This document shows positions 1 to 5,263 of a stretch of DNA of 6,063 bases, one piece after another. The first letter of the stretch is position 1, and the number at the start of each line of letters is the position of its first letter. The DNA is taken from the NCBI GenBank assembly GCA_012514915.1, contig JAAYZJ010000074.1:1-6063 (forward strand), read 5' to 3'. The translations under genes and the position numbers were made by a program. This DNA is from Lentisphaerota bacterium (GTDB taxonomy: Bacteria > Verrucomicrobiota > Kiritimatiellia > RFP12 > JAAYLN01). The notes under the pieces are model-generated. The model saw nothing but the letters and a program-made list of their open reading frames with translations, searched no databases and had not been told where the DNA came from.

Positions 1-165
1 CAGCGCGTCGGCCAGGAGGTGCAGATCGGCCTGGGCACGACGCGTCTCCGCGGCGCGCGAGGCGTAGCGGGCCGTGCCGGTGACAAACGCCACCAGGATG
101 CTGACCACGAAGAGCACCGTCAGCATCTCGACCAGTGTCAGTCCCCGCCGCGAGCCGTCTCTCAT
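1..165 (-). CDS. Type IV pilin-like / type II secretion pseudopilin, 5' end only
   Basis: Reading leftwards from the ATG at 165-163, the first 55 codons are open to the window edge. The product starts MRDGSRRG|LTLVEM, the class III prepilin signature: a short basic leader, a Gly at the prepilin-peptidase cleavage point, then a hydrophobic segment with Glu at mature position +5. A hydrophobic stretch follows (about residues 9-30, LTVLFVVSILVAF), then a charged amphipathic helix rich in Ala and Arg. In this family the leader is removed and the new N-terminus methylated by PilD-type peptidase; the mature protein sits in the inner membrane and may assemble into a pseudopilus. An in-frame ATG at 177-175 would add MVGF. 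I prefer 165 because a -10-like TATAGT lies at 188-183, too close to 177. The C-terminal domain is outside the window, so pilin, pseudopilin and generic secreted-protein forms cannot be told apart. Confidence 0.85.
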   Translation of the reverse strand, partial: MRDGSRRGLTLVEMLTVLFVVSILVAFVTGTARYASRAAETRRAQADLHLLADAL

Positions 166-182
166 GAACCCAACCATTGTTC

Positions 183-213
183 ACTATACTGAGGCGCTTG
201 CAAATCCTTGCAA
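183..213 (-). promoter_or_regulatory. Possible promoter of the pseudopilin gene
   Basis: On the minus strand TATAGT (188-183) matches the -10 consensus at five of six bases. TTGCAA (213-208) could be the -35, but the 19-nt spacing is long. The -35 lies inside the palindrome at 191-220. The predicted start would be near 176, giving a leader of about 11 nt before the ATG at 165. This is only a pattern match. Confidence 0.3.
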
Positions 214-220
214 GCGCCTC
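191..220. repeat. Perfect 13-bp inverted repeat with 4-nt loop
   Basis: GAGGCGCTTGCAA (191-203) pairs perfectly with TTGCAAGCGCCTC (208-220) around a 4-nt loop. It sits between the end of galE and the start of the pseudopilin gene, both on the minus strand. It could act as a terminator for galE, but neither side is followed by a T-run, so it is not a canonical intrinsic terminator. It could equally be an operator for the pseudopilin promoter it overlaps. Confidence 0.75.
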
Positions 221-267
221 TTATGAGCAATAGTTATGCCATTGTGTTCCGTAGTCGTCGTCCGTGT

Positions 268-1290
268 CTATTTTGCGGTGTCGTACCCCTGCGGATTCAT
301 CGACTGCCAGCGCCAGGCGTCGGCGCACATGGCTTCGATGCCCCGTGTCGCCTCCCAGCCCAGCGCTTCGCGCGCGTAGGCGGGATCGGCGTAGCAGGCC
401 GCCACGTCGCCGGGGCGGCGGGGAACGATCTCGTAGGGAATCGGCCGGCCGCTGGCCTGTTCAAACGCCCGGACCATGTCGAGCACGCTGTAGCCGTGCC
501 CCGTACCCAGGTTGACCGTGACCTGTTCGCCGGGATGATCCGCCAGCCGGGTGAGGGCCGCCAGATGACCGAGGGCCAGATCGACGACATGGATGTAGTC
601 GCGCACGCCCGTGCCGTCGGGCGTCGGATAGTCGTTGCCGAAGACGCGCAGCTTGTCGAGCTTGCCGACGGCGACTTGCGAGATGTAGGGGAGCAGGTTG
701 TTGGGAATGCCGTTGGGATCCTCGCCGATCCGGCCGCTGATGTGCGCGCCCACCGGGTTGAAATAGCGAAGAATCGCAATGCCAAGGCCGGGTGAGGCCG
801 TGTGGATGTCGCGCAGCATGTCCTCGATCATCAGTTTCGTTCGGCCGTAGGGATTGGTGGCCGAGAGGGGAAATGACTCGCGGATGGGCACCTTCTCCGG
901 CACGCCGTAGACCGTGGCCGACGAGCTGAAGACCAGGTTCCGAACCCCGTGCGTCTGCATCGCGTCGATCAAGTTCAGTGTGCTGATCAGGTTGTTCTGG
1001 TAGTAGCGGAGCGGAATCGATACCGATTCGCCCACCGCCTTGAGCCCGGCGAAGTGGATGACGGCATCGACGGGCTGCGCGGACATTACCGCGTCCAGCG
1101 CCGGACGATCCAGCAGATCCACCCGATGGAAGCCAGGCGTGCGCCCCGCCAATTCGGCGATGCGCCGCACGGCCTCGGCCTTGCTGTTGATCAAACTGTC
1201 GATGATCGTGACGTCGTCGCCGCGCGTCAACAGCTCGACGACCGTGTGGCTGCCAATGTAGCCGGCTCCGCCGGTGACGAGAATGTGCAT
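268..1290 (-). CDS. galE: UDP-glucose 4-epimerase GalE
   Basis: A 340-aa protein of full GalE length (about 338 in E. coli). It interconverts UDP-glucose and UDP-galactose in the cytoplasm, using tightly bound NAD, in the Leloir pathway and in supplying sugars for surface polysaccharides. The Rossmann motif GGAGYIG is at residues 7-13, the SSSATVYG block with the catalytic Ser at about 124, and the catalytic YxxxK pair at Tyr148/Lys152. RYFNPVGAH (175-183) and the GIPNNLLPY block (194-202) are typical of GalE substrate-binding regions. I chose ATG 1290-1288 because it begins MHILVTGGAG like the family and has a GAGG ribosome-binding sequence just upstream. A longer open frame to 1416 adds 42 residues with no family resemblance. 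Transcribed divergently from cysK, with no obvious operon partner. Intact. Confidence 0.96.
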   Translation of the reverse strand: MHILVTGGAGYIGSHTVVELLTRGDDVTIIDSLINSKAEAVRRIAELAGRTPGFHRVDLLDRPALDAVMSAQPVDAVIHFAGLKAVGESVSIPLRYYQNNLISTLNLIDAMQTHGVRNLVFSSSATVYGVPEKVPIRESFPLSATNPYGRTKLMIEDMLRDIHTASPGLGIAILRYFNPVGAHISGRIGEDPNGIPNNLLPYISQVAVGKLDKLRVFGNDYPTPDGTGVRDYIHVVDLALGHLAALTRLADHPGEQVTVNLGTGHGYSVLDMVRAFEQASGRPIPYEIVPRRPGDVAACYADPAYAREALGWEATRGIEAMCADAWRWQSMNPQGYDTAK

Positions 1291-1325
1291 GTGTTGCCTC
1301 AACCTCTTTGCTGGATGAAAGCAGC

Positions 1326-1355
1326 ATGGTACTGCATGGGCCACCGCATTGCCAA
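1326..1355 (-). promoter_or_regulatory. Possible galE promoter
   Basis: On the minus strand TTGGCA (1355-1350; five of six matches to the -35) and TACCAT (1331-1326; four of six to the -10) are separated by 18 nt, with a leader of about 30 nt to the galE ATG. It is the best pair I see in the interval, but it is weak. Confidence 0.3.
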
Positions 1356-1384
1356 TGAAAACAGTCAAAACCGTGAACACCCCC

Positions 1385-1413
1385 TTGACAAGCCGCCGCC
1401 GATACTCTAAAGT
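1385..1413 (+). promoter_or_regulatory. Probable sigma70-type promoter of cysK
   Basis: A perfect -35 hexamer TTGACA (1385-1390) is followed after exactly 17 nt by TAAAGT (1408-1413; four of six matches to the -10). Transcription would start near 1420, giving a leader of about 50 nt before the cysK ATG at 1473. Confidence 0.6.
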
Positions 1414-1420
1414 CATCCTA

Positions 1421-1440
1421 ATTCCTACGGGAATAGTAGA
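1421..1440 (+). promoter_or_regulatory. Candidate Rrf2-family (IscR/CymR-like) operator in front of cysK
   Basis: Just downstream of the predicted -10 there is a dyad CTAC (1425-1428), 7 nt, GTAG (1436-1439). An overlapping dyad, ATTCC (1421-1425) and GGAAT (1430-1434), lies inside it. The 7-nt spacing between half-sites TAC and GTA equals that between GAC and GTC in the E. coli IscR type 1 site. Rrf2-family regulators such as CymR control cysteine biosynthesis genes in other bacteria. Its position over the predicted start site would suit repression. The regulator identity is an inference. Confidence 0.4.
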
Positions 1441-1472
1441 TTAACTAACCGGCAAAGCAGGGAACGCGAATC

Positions 1473-2393
1473 ATGACCACCATTCACGCGAGCATGGCAG
1501 ACCTGATCGGCAAGACGCCGCTGGTGCGGATCAACCGGATGAACACGGGCGCGGCCGAGGTCTTGGTGAAGGTTGAAGCCTTCAATCCGGGCAGCAGCGT
1601 GAAGGACCGCATCGCGCTGGCCATGATCGAGGCAGCCGAGCGTGATGGGCGCCTGACGCCGGGCGGTTTGATCATCGAACCCACAAGCGGCAACACGGGG
1701 ATCGGCCTCGCGCTGATCGCGGCGATCAAGGGATATCGCCTGATCCTGGCCATGCCCGAGACGATGAGCATCGAGCGGCGCAAACTGCTGCAGGCCTACG
1801 GTGCCGAGCTGGTGCTGACCGACGGCGCGGCGGGCATGAAAGGCGCCATCGCCAAGGCCGGCGAACTGCTGGCGGCGAATCCCGGAGCGTTCATGCCTCA
1901 GCAGTTCGAGAACCCCGCCAATCCCGCTGTCCATGCCGCGACGACGGCTGTCGAGATTCTCGATGACACCGATGGGGCCGTGGACGTGTTCGTCTCCGGC
2001 GTCGGCACGGGGGGAACCGTCACGGGTGTCGGGCGGGTGCTGAAGCAGAAGATCCCCGGCGTCAGGATCGTGGCGGTCGAGCCGGATAGCTCGCCGGTTC
2101 TCTCGGGCGGCAAGCCCGGTCCGCACAAGATCCAGGGGATCGGGGCCGGCTTCGTGCCGCGCGTCTACGATCCGGCGGTGGTCGACGAAGTCGCGCAGAT
2201 TTCGGCCGACGAGGCCGGCGCCACGGCTCGCGACGCCGCGAAACGTGAAGGCCTGCTGATCGGTATTTCATCCGGTGCCGCCCTGGCGGTTGCCCTCAAA
2301 CTGGCGGCGCTGCCGGCCTATGCCGGCAAGCGGATCGTCGCGCTGCTGCCCGATTGCGGCGAACGCTACCTCTCGACCTGGCTGTTCGAGTGA
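1473..2393 (+). CDS. cysK: Cysteine synthase A (O-acetylserine sulfhydrylase)
   Basis: A 306-aa fold-type II PLP enzyme that makes L-cysteine from O-acetylserine and sulfide in the cytoplasm. The PLP-binding lysine is Lys44 in the NPGSSVKDR block (38-46). The substrate loop TSGNTG is at 71-76, the PLP phosphate-binding GTGGT at 178-182, QGIGAGFVP at 221-229 and the SSG segment at 266-268. The C-terminal block PDCGERYLST (293-302) is typical of CysK rather than cystathionine beta-synthase. Its third residue is Cys where Ser or Thr is usual, a minor oddity. Length is normal for CysK/CysM; the motifs favour CysK. The start has a GGGA-type ribosome-binding sequence about 10 nt upstream. Divergent from galE; its stop lies 6 bp from the stop of the convergent next gene, leaving no room for a separate terminator. 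Confidence 0.96.
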   Translation: MTTIHASMADLIGKTPLVRINRMNTGAAEVLVKVEAFNPGSSVKDRIALAMIEAAERDGRLTPGGLIIEPTSGNTGIGLALIAAIKGYRLILAMPETMSIERRKLLQAYGAELVLTDGAAGMKGAIAKAGELLAANPGAFMPQQFENPANPAVHAATTAVEILDDTDGAVDVFVSGVGTGGTVTGVGRVLKQKIPGVRIVAVEPDSSPVLSGGKPGPHKIQGIGAGFVPRVYDPAVVDEVAQISADEAGATARDAAKREGLLIGISSGAALAVALKLAALPAYAGKRIVALLPDCGERYLSTWLFE

Positions 2394-2399
2394 GGGCCG

Positions 2400-3299
2400 C
2401 TAGCCGCGCCGCTGCGCCCAGATGGCGTGCATCAGGATCCACGGGTCGAGGAAGTAGGCGCCGCCCTGCTCGAAGACGCGCCAGAAGAAATGCGTGTGTT
2501 CGTGGAATCCCACACGCGTGCCGGCGGTGGTGGCGTAGCCCGTGCCCCGCTTCAGCGGCGTGTGTTCGGCCACGAGCATGTCGATGAGGTGGCAGGCGCC
2601 GATCTCCCACGTCGCCCCATCGGCCCAGCGCCGGCTGCCGGTCCAACGGTTGTTGTTGAACCCCGCCGCCAGGCTGTTGTACAGGAAATGGTCGTCCAGG
2701 TCGAACGGCGCGGTCAGCACCGTGCCCTTCGGCATGTTGATGTCGAGACCGCCGTGCGCCGCGCCGCCGTTGTACGGCCCCATCCAGCAGTCCTCGCCGG
2801 TGTAGCAGTAGCGGATGTCGAGTGTGCCGGATGGATTGGGGTACCAGTCGCCCAGCGGCCCGGGACAGATGGGGAGCCCGGCTTGCTGCACGGCCCAGTG
2901 CGTCAGCTTGAACGGCTTGCAGAAGAGGCCTCCCTTCCAGTCCTTCTCCTCCATGAAGCCACCCTTTTCCTTGAAGGCGCACGAAGCGGCGTCGAACCAG
3001 ACGCAAACCCCGTCGATGATCCACGGTTCGTAGAAGCAGGCTTGCGATCCGACTTCGCGACGCATCGTGTGTTCGCGGCCGTTGATCTGCACCCGCGCGG
3101 AGAAAGCATAGACCGTGATGTCACCTCCGGCGTGGCCGCCATCGTGATAGCGGTCGAAGCCGCGCGCGACGACTTCTGCCGAGGCGTCCAGCAGTTTCAA
3201 GATCCAACGGCGGCCGTCGTCGAGCGTCAGTTCCAGAACATCATCGGGGTTCAGCTCGAAGGGGGTTAGGGTCGGTTTGATCGTACGTTGCAGGATCAT
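2400..3299 (-). CDS. M23 (LytM-type) metallopeptidase-like protein with an unrecognised N-terminal region
   Basis: A 299-aa protein whose C-terminal half (about 178-290) looks like the M23 zinc peptidase fold, which in its family cuts peptidoglycan peptide bridges. HGGLD (His182, Asp186) followed by MPKGTVLTAP resembles the first M23 zinc motif. CHLID (His237) fits the general-base His block, and HTHFF (His268, His270) fits the C-terminal HxH. All the expected zinc and catalytic positions are therefore filled. The N-terminal part (1-170) is rich in beta-like segments and unfamiliar to me. There are eight Cys residues (about 88, 99, 107, 127, 145, 165, 171, 236). No signal peptide or membrane helix is visible, unusual for a wall hydrolase, so the target may not be peptidoglycan. 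The start is supported by AAGGA 7 nt upstream. Intact; convergent with cysK. Family assignment is by motif only. Confidence 0.75.
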   Translation of the reverse strand: MILQRTIKPTLTPFELNPDDVLELTLDDGRRWILKLLDASAEVVARGFDRYHDGGHAGGDITVYAFSARVQINGREHTMRREVGSQACFYEPWIIDGVCVWFDAASCAFKEKGGFMEEKDWKGGLFCKPFKLTHWAVQQAGLPICPGPLGDWYPNPSGTLDIRYCYTGEDCWMGPYNGGAAHGGLDINMPKGTVLTAPFDLDDHFLYNSLAAGFNNNRWTGSRRWADGATWEIGACHLIDMLVAEHTPLKRGTGYATTAGTRVGFHEHTHFFWRVFEQGGAYFLDPWILMHAIWAQRRG

Positions 3300-3336
3300 G
3301 GGAGTGTCCTTGTTGCCGGTTGCACGCGCTTCGCAT

Positions 3337-3380
3337 CCCGGTGGCCGGCCGGGCCGCCGGGGTCCGCGGAGCCCGGGCTC
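3337..3380. repeat. Two GC-rich dyads upstream of the M23-like gene
   Basis: CCCGGTGGCC (3337-3346) pairs with GGCCGCCGGG (3352-3361) through one T-G mismatch around a 5-nt loop. It is followed by a 12-bp perfect palindrome GAGCCCGGGCTC (3369-3380). On the minus strand both would fall in the leader of the M23-like gene. No T-run follows. In such GC-rich DNA some of this is expected by chance. Confidence 0.45.
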
Positions 3381-3428
3381 GCGTTGGTGGGCGTTCGCGC
3401 AGCAATTCTAAATCTGGCCTCCTCCTCC

Positions 3429-3448
3429 GGTCGGGACGGAGCCCGACC
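3429..3448. repeat. Inner hairpin 1 of the palindromic element
   Basis: GGTCGGG (3429-3435) and CCCGACC (3442-3448) form a perfect 7-bp stem around a 6-nt loop. It shares stem and loop size with the second hairpin at 3489-3508. Confidence 0.7.
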
Positions 3449-3488
3449 CTCCAGTTCCTTCGAAGAACCTTTGTTTTCAATGATGGAG

Positions 3489-3508
3489 GGACGACCTCCA
3501 TGTCGTCC
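3489..3508. repeat. Inner hairpin 2 of the palindromic element
   Basis: GGACGAC (3489-3495) and GTCGTCC (3502-3508) form a perfect 7-bp stem around a 6-nt loop. An alternative fold pairs ATGGAGG (3483-3489) with CCTCCAT (3495-3501), so two hairpins here exclude each other. Confidence 0.7.
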
Positions 3509-3579
3509 GGCGGCAAAAAAGAGGCCAAATTGAGAACCGCTGGCGTTCGCATCTCATGGTAGCCCATCGCACATGGTTG

Positions 3580-3588
3580 TGCTAGACT
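3580..3588 (+). promoter_or_regulatory. Possible extended -10 promoter for the DUF2780-mpg unit
   Basis: TGcTAGACT has the TGn extension and a -10 hexamer TAGACT matching four of six consensus bases. No -35 is evident 17 nt upstream. The predicted start near 3595 would give a leader of about 57 nt. The nearby perfect TTGACA (3595-3600) has no -10 partner at the right distance. Confidence 0.35.
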
Positions 3589-3651
3589 CCTTTTTTGACA
3601 GATGGGCTTGCGGATGGCGTGTCCGCGGTATCCATCCGACAGGGGAACCTC

Positions 3652-4038
3652 ATGAATGAACTGATCGGTGCATTGGTCTCGCAGTTGGGCATCCAGGAGA
3701 GCCAGGCCAAGGGCGGTGCCGGGCTGATCTTCAAGCTGGCCCGGGAGAAGCTCGGCGGCGACTTTTCCAAAATCTCCGGCGCGTTGCCGGGAGTTGCGGA
3801 TCTGATCGCGGCGGCACCGCAGGCGGGCGGCGCGGCCAAGCTGGTCGGCGGCCTGCTCGGCGCCCTCGGCGGTGACAAGGCCAAGGGGCTTGCGGGGTTG
3901 GCCAGCCTTGCCGGCGGGTTCTCGCAGCTCAAGCTGGACAGCGGCATGGTCGCCAAGTTCGTGCCGATCATCCTGGAGGTCGTCAAGGGCCAGGGCGGCC
4001 AGGGTGTCGCGGATGTGCTGGCCAAGGTCTTGAAGTAG
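3652..4038 (+). CDS. DUF2780-family protein (VcgC/VcgE-like)
   Basis: A 128-aa protein with no assigned biochemical function. The pattern fits DUF2780: an N-terminal MNELIGALVSQLGI helix, the GGAGLIFKLAREKLGGDF block (21-38), SGALPGVADLIAAAP (42-56), a Gly/Ala/Leu-rich middle (59-90), and a C-terminal LDSGMVAKFVPIILEVV block (95-111) ending in KVLK. No signal peptide or convincing membrane helix is visible, although the middle is hydrophobic and low in complexity. I chose ATG 3652 because AGGGG lies 6 nt upstream and it matches the family's beginning; an earlier in-frame ATG at 3595 would add 19 unrelated residues. It ends 27 nt before mpg on the same strand, so the two are probably co-transcribed. 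No role in DNA repair can be inferred from that alone. Confidence 0.82.
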   Translation: MNELIGALVSQLGIQESQAKGGAGLIFKLAREKLGGDFSKISGALPGVADLIAAAPQAGGAAKLVGGLLGALGGDKAKGLAGLASLAGGFSQLKLDSGMVAKFVPIILEVVKGQGGQGVADVLAKVLK

Positions 4039-4065
4039 CCGGCTGCCGACGCGAGCGCTTCGGCC

Positions 4066-4575
4066 ATGCAACGGCTGGAACGGGCTTTCTTCAGACAATC
4101 CGCGCCCACCCTGGCGCCGCAACTGCTCGGAAAGATGCTGTGCCGCAAAAGGGGGCGGCAGGTGCTGCGGCTGCGCATCACCGAGACCGAGGCCTACTAC
4201 GGCGAGACCGACACCGCCTGTCATGCCAGCCGCGGCCGCACGCCGCGAACCGCGGTCATGTATGGCGATGGCGGCCACGCCTACATCTACCTCTGCTACG
4301 GCATGCACGAGATGTTCAACATCGTCTCGGGGGGCGTCGGCTTTCCCGAAGCGGTGCTTGTGCGCGGCGTGGAGGGTTTCAGCGGGCCGGGGCGGTTGAC
4401 GCGTGGGCTGGCGATCACACGCGCGCTCAACCGCGAGGATTTGACGGTGTCGAGGCAGCTCTGGCTGGAGGATGATGGTGCCGAGGCCGCGTTCACCGCC
4501 GCGCCGCGCATCGGCATCGGCTACGCGTCGGCGCGCGACCGCGCGCGCCGCTGGCGTTTCACCCTGCGTGGATGA
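4066..4575 (+). CDS. mpg: 3-methyladenine DNA glycosylase, AAG/MPG family
   Basis: A 169-aa monofunctional DNA glycosylase that would remove alkylated and deaminated purines (3-methyladenine, hypoxanthine) at the start of base excision repair. Compared with human AAG, ETEAY (40-44) carries the catalytic Glu (Glu42, human Glu125) and the base-stacking Tyr44 (human Tyr127). DTACHAS holds His53 (human His136). RTPRTAVMYGDGG (58-70) with YIYLCYGMHEMFN (73-85) matches the central beta region; VLVRGVE, then GPGRLTRGLAI (107-117) and RIGIGYA (148-154), complete the fold. The length is slightly below the usual 180-200 residues, but the C-terminal RWRF strand is present, so it appears complete. It follows the DUF2780 gene by 27 nt and has no strong ribosome-binding site, consistent with translation from a shared mRNA. 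Its last 17 bp overlap the tail of the opposing LABN remnant. Confidence 0.93.
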   Translation: MQRLERAFFRQSAPTLAPQLLGKMLCRKRGRQVLRLRITETEAYYGETDTACHASRGRTPRTAVMYGDGGHAYIYLCYGMHEMFNIVSGGVGFPEAVLVRGVEGFSGPGRLTRGLAITRALNREDLTVSRQLWLEDDGAEAAFTAAPRIGIGYASARDRARRWRFTLRG

Positions 4576-4790
4576 GCATGAGGTTCCGCGCGTAGACTAG
4601 CAGCCCGAACGCTTGGCCCAGGATCAAGATGGGATCCCGCCGCCCGACGGCATAGACCCGAACCAGCCAGCGCGCCGCCGATGATCGACAGGTGTTCCTG
4701 ATTCTGCTCCGGTTGTCGGCACCCGGAAGCGCCGGTGCCGTGCCTGCCTCCACCGGACGGCCCAGAGAACGCACCAGGTTTCCTGTCCCG
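4559..4790 (-). pseudogene. LABN-domain (lipid A biosynthesis N-terminal) remnant, frameshifted
   Basis: The clearest part, about 4559-4656, reads VYAVGRRDPILILGQAFG and then LLVYARNLMLI before the stop, a strong match to the C-terminal half of the LABN domain, a small membrane domain found alone or attached to lipid A-modifying enzymes. Just upstream, LSIIGGALAGS (about 4659-4691) fits the preceding helix but in another frame; removing one G from the run at 4657-4659 joins them. Further upstream a third frame (about 4713-4788) gives GQETW...VRW and ARHRRFRVP, resembling the GQ...QW...SER..RSVVP part of the family, less securely. The usual FWY before LS is missing. No start codon is evident because the sequence runs into the paaK fragment near 4795. 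It may be a decayed gene, a truncated copy, or an intact gene with base errors. Confidence 0.65.
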
Positions 4791-4793
4791 CCC

Positions 4794-5263
4794 TCAGCAG
4801 TCGGCCGCGCGCGCGCCGTGGTAGCAGCCGAAGCCGCCGTTGAACAGGCCGAAGCCCGGCGTGATCTGGCAGACATCGCCGGGCTGCGCGCCCGCCATGA
4901 CGTAGCAGCGCGCCATGCACTCCGCCCATTGCCGCAAGTCGCCGGCCGTGTAGGGCATGACGACCGGCGTGCCCGTCGAGCCGCTCGACATGTGCATTTC
5001 GGCGATGGCGCGTGGTGGGACGCACGACAGGCCCAGCGGATACTCGCGCCGGAAGTCGTCTTTGCTCATGAAGGGCAGGGCCGCCAAATCTTCGAGGCCG
5101 CGGAAGCCGTCAGGCTCGACGCCGGCCGCGGCGAAAGCGCGGCGGTATCCGGCGTTCGCCCCGGGGCGGCCCGGCGGACGACCCGCCGCAATCGCTCATC
5201 CTGCAGCGCGGTCAATGCGTCGCGCGACAAGGTCTCCATCCGCGGGTTAAAGCAGGCCGTCAT
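4794..5263 (-). pseudogene. paaK: Phenylacetate-CoA ligase, N-terminal fragment with a frameshift
   Basis: Arylacetate-CoA ligases join phenylacetate or related acids to CoA with ATP; with IorAB they can run towards ATP formation. The start MTACFNPRMETLSRDAL at 5263 is typical of PaaK. After ERLRRVVRRA (residues 23-32) the frame is lost, and the match resumes one frame over as NAGYRRAFAAAGVEPDG, LPFMSKDDFRREYPLG, the AMP-binding loop SSGSTGTP and PGFGLFNGGFGCYHGA. The switch lies at the G-run 5159-5162 and would be repaired by one extra base. The product then stops at 4794 after about 156 residues, against about 430 for the family: the rest of the AMP-binding domain and the C-terminal domain are absent, replaced by the LABN remnant. 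Its start overlaps the end of iorB by 17 nt, indicating translational coupling. It would be non-functional as read. Confidence 0.82.

Larger units (their letters stand above)
3399..3542. mobile_element. MITE-like palindromic element with terminal inverted repeats and flanking direct repeat
   Basis: The segments 3400-3421 and 3521-3542 are inverted copies matching at 18 of 22 positions (outer CAGC, inner TGGCCTC). Immediately outside, GGCGTTCGC occurs in the same orientation at 3390-3398 and 3542-3550, as a target-site duplication would. Inside are two similar hairpins with 7-bp stems and 6-nt loops at 3429-3448 and 3489-3508. CCCTCCA (3447-3453) can also pair with TGGAGGG (3484-3490), folding the whole unit into a cruciform. 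It contains no coding sequence. The inverted and direct repeats are seen directly; that the unit moves, and by which transposase, is inferred. It could instead be a REP-type repeat. It separates the divergent M23-like and DUF2780 genes. Confidence 0.55.

Noticed and set aside
208..795. Plus-strand open frame opposite galE
   Set aside because: It begins inside the palindrome and runs antisense to conserved GalE sequence.
1288..1416. Longer galE start adding 42 residues
   Set aside because: The extension lies in the divergent promoter region and has no GalE similarity; the internal start has a ribosome-binding site and the typical MHILVTGGAG beginning.
2391..2412. Small dyad around GCTAGC at the convergent cysK/M23 ends as a bidirectional terminator
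   Set aside because: The stem is short and imperfect, has no T-run, and overlaps the coding ends.
2427..3269. Long plus-strand open frame (280 codons) opposite the M23-like gene
   Set aside because: It is antisense to a gene with recognisable active-site motifs and a good ribosome-binding site; the translation has no family resemblance. High GC content produces such open antisense frames.
3569..3596. Hairpin GCACA/TGTGC followed by six Ts as an intrinsic terminator
   Set aside because: The stem is only 5 bp and the T-run starts 8 nt after it; no plus-strand gene ends upstream. The same bases fit an extended -10 better.
3595..3623. TTGACA at 3595-3600 as the -35 of the DUF2780 promoter
   Set aside because: No plausible -10 hexamer occurs 16-18 nt downstream.
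3241..4308. 355-codon minus-strand open frame over the intergenic element, the DUF2780 gene and the start of mpg
   Set aside because: It runs antisense to two genes with family motifs and across a palindromic non-coding element; its composition is that of a GC-rich shadow frame.
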